DNA of 11,039 nt, taken from the NCBI GenBank assembly GCA_016177555.1, contig JACOVB010000444.1, positions 1-11,039 of the forward strand, written 5' to 3'. Shown in pieces: positions 1 to 5,101 of the stretch. The position numbers and the translations under genes were made by a program. Source of the DNA: Candidatus Rokuibacteriota bacterium (lineage in GTDB: Bacteria; Methylomirabilota; Methylomirabilia; Rokubacteriales; CSP1-6). Below the pieces are notes generated by a model, which worked only from the letters and a program-made list of their open reading frames with translations, was not told where the DNA came from and did not search any database. Each line of letters starts with the position of its first letter. Position 1 is the stretch's first letter.

Positions 1-435
1 CAGGCGGATCTGGCGGAGCCGCTCCACGAGGCGGTTGCACAACTCGGTCTGGATCCGTCCAGCCCGGCGGTCGGTGATGCGGCCGTCGCCATCCACGGTC
101 CAGAAGTTCCCCCGCGCCGCGACGTCGCCCGGGCGCAGGTCGAAGTCGTTGCCGAGCGCCTCGAGCTCCCCGCGCCCGACGACATAGCGCAGGGGATCGT
201 AGCCGAAGAGCCCGAGGTGTCCGGGCCCGCTGCCCGGAGTGATACCCGGGCCCACGTGGCGAATCAGCCCGCAGGCCGAGCGGCCGGCCAGAGCGTGCAG
301 GTTCGGGATACGCGCGGTCCCCAGCTCGCTCCTGGCCGTCCCGGGGCGGGGCAGGCCGCCCAGGCCGTCGAGCGAGCACAGTACGATCCTCGTCGCGTTG
401 CCGATGACCAGCGTCCGCAGCAGCTCCAGATCCAT
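1..435 (-). CDS. apgM: Cofactor-independent phosphoglycerate mutase, archaeal (ApgM) type, N-terminal 145 residues
   Basis: This frame is open from an ATG at 435 to the window edge, so the C-terminal part lies outside. The enzyme interconverts 3- and 2-phosphoglycerate in glycolysis/gluconeogenesis without 2,3-bisphosphoglycerate and belongs to the alkaline phosphatase metalloenzyme superfamily. Visible family marks are the early metal-binding LDGLGG (residues 22-27) and the very typical stretch at 62-81, containing TPGSGPGH around the presumed catalytic Ser69 and ending LFGYDP. GNDFDLRPGDVAARGNF (96-111) is also characteristic. Full members are about 400 aa. An in-frame TAG lies four codons upstream of the ATG, so no longer start is possible. 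There is no clear Shine-Dalgarno; the sequence just upstream is a remnant of an FAH gene end, which suggests apgM once relied on translational coupling to that gene. vapC now ends 20 nt upstream. The homologous phosphonopyruvate decarboxylase-like annotation is the main alternative name. Confidence 0.9.
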   Translation of the reverse strand, partial: MDLELLRTLVIGNATRIVLCSLDGLGGLPRPGTARSELGTARIPNLHALAGRSACGLIRHVGPGITPGSGPGHLGLFGYDPLRYVVGRGELEALGNDFDLRPGDVAARGNFWTVDGDGRITDRRAGRIQTELCNRLVERLRQIRL

Positions 436-497
436 GGGGCTGCGCTACGCGTCCTTCACCGGGTTCTCGATCGTGCCGAGCCCGGTGATCTCGAGCC
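434..497 (-). repeat. Direct repeat copy 1 (orphan FAH 3' end plus start of apgM)
   Basis: This 64-bp stretch matches 1332-1395 in the same orientation with only two differences, at 456 (t versus g) and 471 (t versus g). It contains the last codons and TAG stop of an FAH-family gene, a 9-nt spacer and two bases of the apgM ATG. Similarity stops abruptly at both ends. The two copies bracket the vapBC module. Confidence 0.95.
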
Positions 498-498
498 C
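445..498 (-). pseudogene. Remnant of an FAH-family gene (last 17 codons and stop)
   Basis: Read on the minus strand this encodes GLEITGLGTIENPVKDA and a TAG stop. It is nearly the C-terminus of the intact FAH gene (RLEITGLGTLENPVQDA), with Leu to Ile and Gln to Lys changes. No FAH coding sequence lies upstream; the bases before it belong to vapC in another frame. A few further in-frame codons (Pro-Val-Val-Leu, 499-510) resemble the family's PIVL just before the end, which might reflect a paralogue with a short deletion, but this is too short to be sure. It is either the true old end of the FAH gene left beside apgM, or the end of a lost paralogue. Confidence 0.8.
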
Positions 499-944
499 CA
501 GCACCACTGGCTGAGCAAGTACCGAAGGAAGTCCCCGGGCGTCATGATCGAGAAAGGAAGTCCAGCCTCAAGGACGGTTGGGACCATGAAATGCTTGCGA
601 TCAAAAGTCAGCAGGAATGTGGTCTTACCCTTGAGCGCGGCGGCGAGCACGTGGGCATCCTTGGGATCGATGATCCGTCGCTGGGCAGCGATGTCCTCTT
701 CGGTTGGTGCTTCCACCAGTTCGAGGTCCAGAGACGCAATCTCCTGATAAAAACGGAGCAAGGCGTGCGGTTCCATCTTGGCTTTGATGTTGCGCTCGGC
801 TTCGAGCAGCACAAGCCGGCTGCAGACGGCTTCGCAGGCCCCCTGTCGGCACAGGTCCAGCACCAGCGCCGAAGCGCCGGTCTTCGAGCCGGCGGACGCG
901 ATGAGCATGCTGGCGTCGCAGAACAGGCGGGGCGTAGCCTTCAC
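456..944 (-). CDS. vapC: VapC-like PIN-domain toxin (PIN_3 type), with an acquired C-terminal tail
   Basis: The 162-aa product is the toxin of a type II toxin-antitoxin pair. PIN proteins are Mg-dependent ribonucleases that cleave tRNA or rRNA. The acidic residues expected of the active site are visible: Asp10 (CDAS), Glu48/Glu50 (LLEAE), Asp96 (PKDAHVLAAAL) and Asp115 (TFDRKHF). The start is GTG at 944 and overlaps the vapB TGA in a GTGA arrangement, implying coupled translation. The body ends near residue 146 (FLRYLLSQ). Residues 150-162 (GSRSPGSARSRTR) are encoded inside the FAH-derived direct repeat in a different frame, so the basic tail is not native, and the TGA stop itself depends on a base that differs between repeat copies. 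GC is visibly lower than in neighbouring genes. The active-site residues look intact; whether the tail affects activity is unknown. Confidence 0.88.
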   Translation of the reverse strand: MKATPRLFCDASMLIASAGSKTGASALVLDLCRQGACEAVCSRLVLLEAERNIKAKMEPHALLRFYQEIASLDLELVEAPTEEDIAAQRRIIDPKDAHVLAAALKGKTTFLLTFDRKHFMVPTVLEAGLPFSIMTPGDFLRYLLSQWCWGSRSPGSARSRTR

Positions 945-1222
945 GCACGCTTGCCCAGGAGTCGGCGGACCTTGTTGGCGGTTTTCCGATCGAGGCGGTC
1001 CTCTTCGAGAAAGCGGGCAATCTCATCCGTCTCATATTCTCTCAGGGAAACCTCCTGATCGGCGAGTCGGAGGGGGAGAATCTCAATCGTTGATCCCTTC
1101 AACGAAAGGCTCAAGATGGTCTTGTCGTCAATCTTCAGACGACGCCGGAACTCGATGGGGAGCGTAATCTGGCCCTTCGGAAGCGGCCGCACGAGCTTGC
1201 TGAGGGATTTGACCTGAGCCAT
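941..1222 (-). CDS. vapB: VapB-like AbrB/MazE-type (swapped-hairpin) antitoxin
   Basis: The 93-aa protein should neutralise the adjacent VapC and repress its own promoter. Residues about 8-51 form the AbrB-like DNA-binding hairpin (RPLPKGQITLPIEFRRRLKI, 12-31, followed by a beta-rich stretch). The C-terminal part (about 60-93) is charged and probably helical, as expected for the toxin-wrapping segment. The ATG at 1222 was chosen over an in-frame TTG at 1246 because AAGGAGG sits 5 nt upstream of the ATG, and the TTG would lie upstream of that site. The stop overlaps the vapC GTG. A promoter with an internal palindrome lies just upstream. Confidence 0.9.
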   Translation of the reverse strand: MAQVKSLSKLVRPLPKGQITLPIEFRRRLKIDDKTILSLSLKGSTIEILPLRLADQEVSLREYETDEIARFLEEDRLDRKTANKVRRLLGKRA

Positions 1223-1227
1223 GAGAG

Positions 1228-1234
1228 CCTCCTT
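1228..1234 (-). promoter_or_regulatory. Shine-Dalgarno site deciding the vapB start
   Basis: AAGGAGG on the minus strand lies 5 nt before the ATG at 1222. It is a near-perfect ribosome binding site and rules against the longer TTG-initiated version. Confidence 0.85.
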
Positions 1235-1279
1235 CACCTTTGCCAATGCCAGAGCCAGAAGTCCGAAATTCTGATTTAT

Positions 1280-1308
1280 AGAATAACTGAGTTTTCAGTA
1301 ATTGCCAA
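1280..1308 (-). promoter_or_regulatory. Sigma70-like promoter for vapBC
   Basis: On the minus strand, TTGGCA (-35, 1308-1303, 5/6 to consensus) and TATTCT (-10, 1285-1280, 4/6) are separated by exactly 17 nt in a short AT-rich patch that stands out from the surrounding DNA. Transcription would start near 1273, about 50 nt before the vapB ATG. The spacer is occupied by a palindrome. Confidence 0.65.
1282..1303. promoter_or_regulatory. Operator-like palindrome in the vapB promoter
   Basis: The perfect core ACTGA-GTTT-TCAGT (1286-1299) extends to 9-nt arms, AATAACTGA and TCAGTAATT, with one mismatch. It fills the -35/-10 spacer, so a bound dimer would block RNA polymerase. This is the expected position and symmetry for autoregulation by VapB or the VapBC complex. 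Confidence 0.6.
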
Positions 1309-1331
1309 GGGGCGTTGGCCGGCAACCGGCA

Positions 1332-1395
1332 ATGGGGCTGCGCTACGCGTCCTGCACCGGGTTCTCGAGCGTGCCGAGCCCGGTGATCTCGAGCC
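1332..1395 (-). repeat. Direct repeat copy 2 (3' end of the intact FAH gene)
   Basis: This copy matches 434-497 at 62 of 64 positions in the same orientation, offset by 898 bp. It covers the last codons of the intact FAH gene, its TAG stop and 11 nt beyond. Similarity ends exactly where copy 1 enters the apgM start codon (AT shared, then the sequences diverge). Confidence 0.95.
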
Positions 1396-2272
1396 GCACG
1401 GTGTCGCCGGGCCGGAGCACGATGGGCGGCTTGCGGGAGAAGCCGACCCCGGCGGGGGTGCCCGTGGCGATGAGATCGCCGGGATCGAGCGTCATGATGC
1501 TCGACAGGTACTCGATGAGGTAGCCGATGTCGAAGATGAAGTTGCGCGTGGTCCCGTTCTGCATGAGGCTGCCGTTGACCCAGGTCTTGAGCTCGAGCAC
1601 GTGCGGGTCAGGGATCTCGGCCGTATCGGCGATGTACGGGCCCACCGGGGCCAGCGTGTCGCCGATCTTGCCCGAGGCCCACTGGCTCGTGTGGAACTGG
1701 AAGTCGCGCGCGCTCGCGTCGTTGACGATCGTGTAGCCGAAGACGTGGTCGAGGGCCTGCGCCCTCGGGACGTGTCGGGCGGTGGTTCCGATGACGACGC
1801 CGAGCTCCACCTCCCAGTCGAGCGTCGTCTCGCCGCGCGGCCTCAGGATGGGCTCGCCGGGGTCGAGGATGGCGTTGGCCCACTTGGGGAAGATCGGCGG
1901 CTGCTTCGGCACGGGGGTGCCCCCCTCGGCGGCGTGGTCCCGGTAGTTCAGGCCGATGCAGATGAACTTGCCGGGATCGGCGATGGGCGCGTGCAGCCGG
2001 ACGGAGCCGGCCACGTGAGCGACCGGGTCCAGCGTCCCGGCCTTGATCGCCGCCATCATCGCGGCGAGCATGTCCTGGCTGACGACCCCACCCTCGAGGA
2101 AGCCGCGGGTACTCTGCGGGAACAGCGTTGCCGCGATCTCCCCGGCGCGGACCACGCCCTTGGCGGCGAGGTGGGTGGCGCCCGTCGCGGCCAGATCCAT
2201 CACGCGGTCCTGCCCGAGGAAGCAGCCCAGGCGTGGCGCGAGGCCACTCTGGGAGAAGCGAACGATCTTCAT
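1343..2272 (-). CDS. Fumarylacetoacetate hydrolase (FAH) family enzyme
   Basis: The 309-aa protein has an N-terminal cap region (about 1-95) followed by a full FAH catalytic fold. It shows GLNYRDHAAE (107-116), metal ligands Glu154 and Glu156 (DWEVELG) and Asp185 (VNDASARD), Lys202 in GKIGDTLAPVGP, and GTPAGVG (271-277). The family hydrolyses or isomerises acylpyruvates and 2-keto-enol acids (acylpyruvase, oxaloacetate tautomerase, HHDD isomerase/OPET decarboxylase), typically in the cytosol with Mg or Mn. The exact substrate cannot be assigned. The ATG at 2272 overlaps the TGA of the upstream DRE-TIM gene (ATGA), so the two are co-translated and probably work in one pathway. A duplicate of the gene's last 17 codons lies beyond the vapBC cassette. 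Confidence 0.9.
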   Translation of the reverse strand: MKIVRFSQSGLAPRLGCFLGQDRVMDLAATGATHLAAKGVVRAGEIAATLFPQSTRGFLEGGVVSQDMLAAMMAAIKAGTLDPVAHVAGSVRLHAPIADPGKFICIGLNYRDHAAEGGTPVPKQPPIFPKWANAILDPGEPILRPRGETTLDWEVELGVVIGTTARHVPRAQALDHVFGYTIVNDASARDFQFHTSQWASGKIGDTLAPVGPYIADTAEIPDPHVLELKTWVNGSLMQNGTTRNFIFDIGYLIEYLSSIMTLDPGDLIATGTPAGVGFSRKPPIVLRPGDTVRLEITGLGTLENPVQDA

Positions 2273-3498
2273 CGCGGCACGACCTGTTTCACGATCCTGC
2301 GGAACTCCTTGTCGTCGAGGAGGCCCTTCTTCTTCAGGGAGGCGGATTTGACCCGCATGAGGATGTCGGTCACCTGGTCCTCGGTGGCCTTGACGCGGAT
2401 GCGCTCCAGGTGCATCCGGATGGAGTCGAGGCCGCTGTTCTTTCCCAGCACCACGCGGGGCATCCGCTGCCCCACCAGCTTCGGGTGGAACGGGAACACC
2501 TCCAGGAAGTGGTCCCTGGCCGCGTTCTTGTACCAAGTCGCGATGATCCCGGACTCGATGTCGAAGAGCGTGTCCCCCACGATCTGCCGGTTGGCGGGCA
2601 TGGCGATCCTGGCGATCTTCCGCACGTACCGGGACAGCTTGGTGAGGCGCTCGGTCTTGATGCCCGTGTCCACCCCGTACATGGTGAGCAGGGCCAGGAG
2701 CGTGTCCTCGGTGGGCGCGTTGCCGGCCCGCTCCCCGATGCCGGAGATGGTGGAGTGGATCACCTCGGCGCCCTCCGCCACCGCGATCACCGTGTTGGCC
2801 ACACCCATGCCGAAGTCCATGTGGAAATGGGTTTCCAGGGGCTTCTTGATCCGCTCGCGGGTGTGGCGCACAAAGTACCGGACGGCGTGCGGCGACAGCA
2901 CGCCGAAGGTGTCCACCAATGCCAGGGCGTCCATGTGCCCCTGGGTGGCCACCTGCTCGATGATCTTCAAGTACCAGCTCATATCGGCCCGGGAGGCGTC
3001 GATGGGGAAGAACACGACGTACAGGCCCTGCGACTTGGCGTACTGCGTGGCCTCGATGCTGGCCTCGACGGCCTGATCGAGGGTCCACTTGTAGGCGTAC
3101 TCGATGATGTGTTCGCTGGAGGGGACCTCCATCACGATGCCCTTCACGCCCGTGTCCACCACCCGCTTCACGTCCTCCTTCATGCAGCGGGAGAAGGCGA
3201 AGATCTCGGCGGGCAGGTTCCGCTTCACGATCTCCTTGATGGCCTTGGCGTCCGCCGGAGAGACCGCCGGCATGCCGGCCTCGATCCGGTGCACCCCCGC
3301 CTCGGCCAGCAGGGTGGCCAGGCGCACCTTCTCGGCTGGGGTGAACTCCACGCCGGCCTGCTGCTCGCCGTCCCGCAGACACACGTCGTGGAACTTCACC
3401 CGCCTGGGGAACTGAGTCCCCTGCATGACCTCGTCCAGGAAGTTCCAGGGGCTCACAAACCAGCTGTCCGTATGCCAGGGAGTCATATTGGCGGCCAT
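2269..3498 (-). CDS. DRE-TIM metallolyase superfamily enzyme (2-isopropylmalate/homocitrate synthase-like)
   Basis: The 409-aa protein has a TIM-barrel Claisen-type fold that condenses acetyl-CoA with a 2-oxo acid or cleaves a 3-hydroxyacyl-CoA. It shows the signature HDVCLRDGEQQAG (37-49) with catalytic Arg42 and metal ligand Asp43, the metal-binding pair His224 and His226 in THFHMDFG, SGIGERAGNA (252-261), and the LeuA/HCS-type GKNSG (352-356). It is longer than HMG-CoA lyase (about 300 aa) but lacks the LeuA C-terminal leucine-binding domain, so feedback control by an amino acid is not expected. The usual DTTLRDG and GKHSG appear here as DVCLRDG and GKNSG, pointing to a side branch of the family. 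The ATG at 3498 has AAAAGGAGG 7 nt upstream. It overlaps FAH by ATGA and is divergent from the CoA-transferase operon. A role in catabolic carbon-carbon bond chemistry is inferred; leucine or lysine biosynthesis is less likely without partner genes. Confidence 0.82.
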   Translation of the reverse strand: MAANMTPWHTDSWFVSPWNFLDEVMQGTQFPRRVKFHDVCLRDGEQQAGVEFTPAEKVRLATLLAEAGVHRIEAGMPAVSPADAKAIKEIVKRNLPAEIFAFSRCMKEDVKRVVDTGVKGIVMEVPSSEHIIEYAYKWTLDQAVEASIEATQYAKSQGLYVVFFPIDASRADMSWYLKIIEQVATQGHMDALALVDTFGVLSPHAVRYFVRHTRERIKKPLETHFHMDFGMGVANTVIAVAEGAEVIHSTISGIGERAGNAPTEDTLLALLTMYGVDTGIKTERLTKLSRYVRKIARIAMPANRQIVGDTLFDIESGIIATWYKNAARDHFLEVFPFHPKLVGQRMPRVVLGKNSGLDSIRMHLERIRVKATEDQVTDILMRVKSASLKKKGLLDDKEFRRIVKQVVPR

Positions 3499-3505
3499 CC
3501 TCGTG

Positions 3506-3514
3506 CCTCCTTTT
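3506..3514 (-). promoter_or_regulatory. Ribosome binding site of the DRE-TIM gene
   Basis: AAAAGGAGG on the minus strand, 7 nt before the ATG at 3498, fixes this start rather than the internal ATG four codons later. Confidence 0.8.
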
Positions 3515-3547
3515 GAAAGCGCTCGGCTCTGAGCTTGCAGTGTTGTC

Positions 3548-3560
3548 ACCTGGATCAGGT
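3548..3560. promoter_or_regulatory. Short perfect palindrome, candidate operator of the leftward genes
   Basis: ACCTG-GAT-CAGGT is a perfect 5+3+5 inverted repeat 50 nt upstream of the DRE-TIM start. Its size fits a dimeric helix-turn-helix regulator, but arms this short can occur by chance in GC-rich DNA. Confidence 0.35.
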
Positions 3561-3654
3561 CGGATGCCCCGCGACATGCTCGATGCGCCCGAGGATCTGC
3601 CCAAAGAGGCTCCGCGTCAAGTGGCTTTCGGCCTCGCCCCAGGGCCCGAAACCC

Positions 3655-3684
3655 TTGAAGGCGCAGGAATTCTCCTGCTATAGT
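3655..3684 (+). promoter_or_regulatory. Extended -10 sigma70-like promoter for the CoA-transferase operon
   Basis: TTGAAG (-35, 3655-3660, 4/6) and TATAGT (-10, 3679-3684, 5/6) are separated by 18 nt, with TGC directly before the -10 forming an extended -10 element. Transcription would begin near 3691 and give a leader of about 70 nt before the ATG at 3761. Confidence 0.6.
3663..3678. promoter_or_regulatory. Perfect palindrome filling the promoter spacer (candidate operator)
   Basis: GCAGGA-ATTC-TCCTGC is a perfect inverted repeat with 6-nt arms and a 4-nt centre. It occupies the last 16 nt of the 18-nt spacer and abuts the -10. A protein bound here would clash with RNA polymerase, so repression by a substrate-responsive regulator is the likely reading. 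Confidence 0.5.
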
Positions 3685-3750
3685 GGCGATTGCGCGCTCG
3701 ATCGGACCTGGCCTAACACGAACAAACCAGCACCCCCGGACGAGAGGGGG

Positions 3751-3755
3751 AGGAG
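3751..3755 (+). promoter_or_regulatory. Ribosome binding site deciding the first CoA-transferase start
   Basis: AGGAG, preceded by more G residues, lies 5 nt before the ATG at 3761. The frame also contains an upstream ATG at 3683, but that one overlaps the predicted -10 box and lies before the predicted transcription start, so it cannot be the start. Confidence 0.8.
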
Positions 3756-3760
3756 TCCCG

Positions 3761-5101
3761 ATGGCCGAGCGAGAGGCCCAGGAGTACTTCCAGTGGACGG
3801 CGGCGCTCTTCGACCGCGCGCGTGTGTTCGACAAGCCCGAAGCCCTGCGCGGCATCCGCGTCCTGGAGCTGACGACGCTCGTCCTCGGGCCCACCACCGC
3901 GGATTTCCTCGGTGAGCTGGGGGCGGAGGTCATCAAGGTGGAGCTGCCCCCTGGCGGCGACACGATGCGCTACGTGACGCCCGAGGCCACCTACTGGAAG
4001 AACGCCTCCCTCGGCTTCTACCCGGAGAACCACTCCAAGCGCCACGTCGGCATCGACCTGCACGCGGAAGACGGCAAGGCGCTCTTCAGGCAGCTGGCAT
4101 CCAGGTCGGACATCCTGGTGGAGAACTTCCGGGCGGGGACGCTGGACACGTGGGGGATCGGTTACCGGCAGATGCGCGAGGGGAACCCCCGACTCATCTA
4201 CGTGGCCGATTCGGGCTTCGGCCAGTGGGGCCCGTTCTCTCAAGGGCGCGCGTCCTACGACGCGGTGGCCCAGACCGTGTCGGGCACCATCGCCATCACC
4301 GGCTTCACGGGCCGCCCGCCCATCCTCTGCGGCATCTTCATCGGCGACTGGTTCGGCGGGTTGATGGGGGCCACGGCTGCGCTGGTGGCCCTCCATCACC
4401 GGGACCGGACCGGGGAAGGGCAGCTCATCGACTTCGCCCAGAGCGAGGGGCTGATCCGGACTCTCGACTGGACCTGGGTGAGGCTGGGGCTCACGGGCCG
4501 CGACCGGGGACCCGCGGGCAACCGTGACGAGGCGCTCGTGCCCGCGGAGATCTTTCCGTGCCGTGACGGCTACGTGGCCGTGGCCGCGGCGCGCGACGCG
4601 GAGTTCGCGGGGCTCTGCCAGGCCATGGGGGAGCCGGCCCTTGCCAGCGATCCCCGGTTCGCCACGCTCCCGGCGCGCCAGAAGCCCGAGCACATGAACC
4701 CGCTGCTCGACACGATCCGCGCATGGGCCGGCAGGCTCGGGCGCGCCGAGATCGAGGCGGCGGGCGCCCGGCACGGCTTCGCCGCCACCCGCGTGGCCAC
4801 CGCCAGGGACAAGCACGACGATGCCCACCTGCGCGCTCGCGGCTCGGTATGGCAGTACGAGGACCCGCTTTACGGCGAGATGGTCGAGCAGGGGCCGGCA
4901 GTCAAGCTCTCCGAGACGCCGGCCCGGATCAAGTGGGCGGCCAAGCCCGTGGGCTGGCACAACCACGACGTCCTGATGCGGCTCCTGGGGCTCTCCCCGT
5001 CGCACATCAAGGATCTGGAGGAGCGGAAGGTGGTGGGCCAGTGGGCGGATCGCAACGGGGCCAGGCCTCCTGCCGACTGGAGCGGGGGGCCGCGCATATG
5101 A
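3761..5101 (+). CDS. Family III (CaiB/BaiF) CoA-transferase, first of a tandem pair
   Basis: The 446-aa protein has the intertwined family III fold. It begins with a Rossmann-like segment (GIRVLELTTLVLGPTTADFLGELGAEVIKVE, about 31-61), followed by DILVENFRAGTLDTWGIGY (117-135) and GQWGPFSQGRASYDAVAQTVSG (154-175). Asp167 in SYDAVAQ is the candidate nucleophile that forms the acyl-anhydride/CoA thioester intermediates. GEGQLIDFAQSEG (218-230) follows. Such enzymes move CoA between organic acids (formyl-/oxalyl-CoA, succinyl-CoA/benzylsuccinate, carnitine); some relatives are racemases. Its stop overlaps the ATG of a second member, recalling heteromeric enzymes such as BbsEF. Substrate unassigned. 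Confidence 0.9.
   Translation: MAEREAQEYFQWTAALFDRARVFDKPEALRGIRVLELTTLVLGPTTADFLGELGAEVIKVELPPGGDTMRYVTPEATYWKNASLGFYPENHSKRHVGIDLHAEDGKALFRQLASRSDILVENFRAGTLDTWGIGYRQMREGNPRLIYVADSGFGQWGPFSQGRASYDAVAQTVSGTIAITGFTGRPPILCGIFIGDWFGGLMGATAALVALHHRDRTGEGQLIDFAQSEGLIRTLDWTWVRLGLTGRDRGPAGNRDEALVPAEIFPCRDGYVAVAAARDAEFAGLCQAMGEPALASDPRFATLPARQKPEHMNPLLDTIRAWAGRLGRAEIEAAGARHGFAATRVATARDKHDDAHLRARGSVWQYEDPLYGEMVEQGPAVKLSETPARIKWAAKPVGWHNHDVLMRLLGLSPSHIKDLEERKVVGQWADRNGARPPADWSGGPRI

Larger units (their letters stand above)
498..1331 (-). other. vapBC cassette bracketed by FAH-derived direct repeats
   Basis: The sequence between the two 64-bp repeat copies consists of a promoter/operator, vapB and nearly all of vapC, and is less GC-rich than both flanks. 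Removing one repeat plus this segment would restore FAH directly upstream of apgM, with a 9-nt gap between FAH stop and apgM start. No transposase, integrase or terminal inverted repeats were seen, so the mechanism is open. Confidence 0.6.
3499..3760. other. Divergent intergenic control region
   Basis: This 262-nt gap separates the leftward DRE-TIM/FAH genes from the rightward CoA-transferase operon. It contains a good rightward promoter (3655-3684), a palindrome inside that promoter, a second palindrome at 3548-3560 and both ribosome binding sites. I could not find a convincing leftward promoter: a TTGACG on the minus strand near 3615-3620 has no matching -10. No regulator gene lies in the window. 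Confidence 0.7.

Noticed and set aside
217..747. Plus-strand open frames opposite apgM and vapC
   Set aside because: They have no recognisable domain, and the opposite strand encodes unmistakable ApgM and PIN-domain sequences.
1301..1333. Possible FAH terminator: ATTGCC/GGCAAT stem with an inner GTTG/CAAC hairpin
   Set aside because: The stem is short with a long loop, has no T-run on either side, and overlaps the vapB -35 box, so it is not a credible intrinsic terminator.
1601..3516. Long plus-strand open frames opposite FAH and the DRE-TIM gene
   Set aside because: The products lack family motifs and overlap two convincing minus-strand enzymes with proper starts and ribosome binding sites.
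2273..3604. Extension of the FAH frame upstream to give a 753-residue fusion
   Set aside because: The extra sequence is an out-of-frame reading of the DRE-TIM gene; the FAH ATG at 2272 overlaps that gene's stop in a normal coupled arrangement.
3615..3645. Leftward promoter with TTGACG as -35
   Set aside because: No acceptable -10 box lies 16-19 nt downstream on the minus strand (the best is GATCCT), so it was not called.
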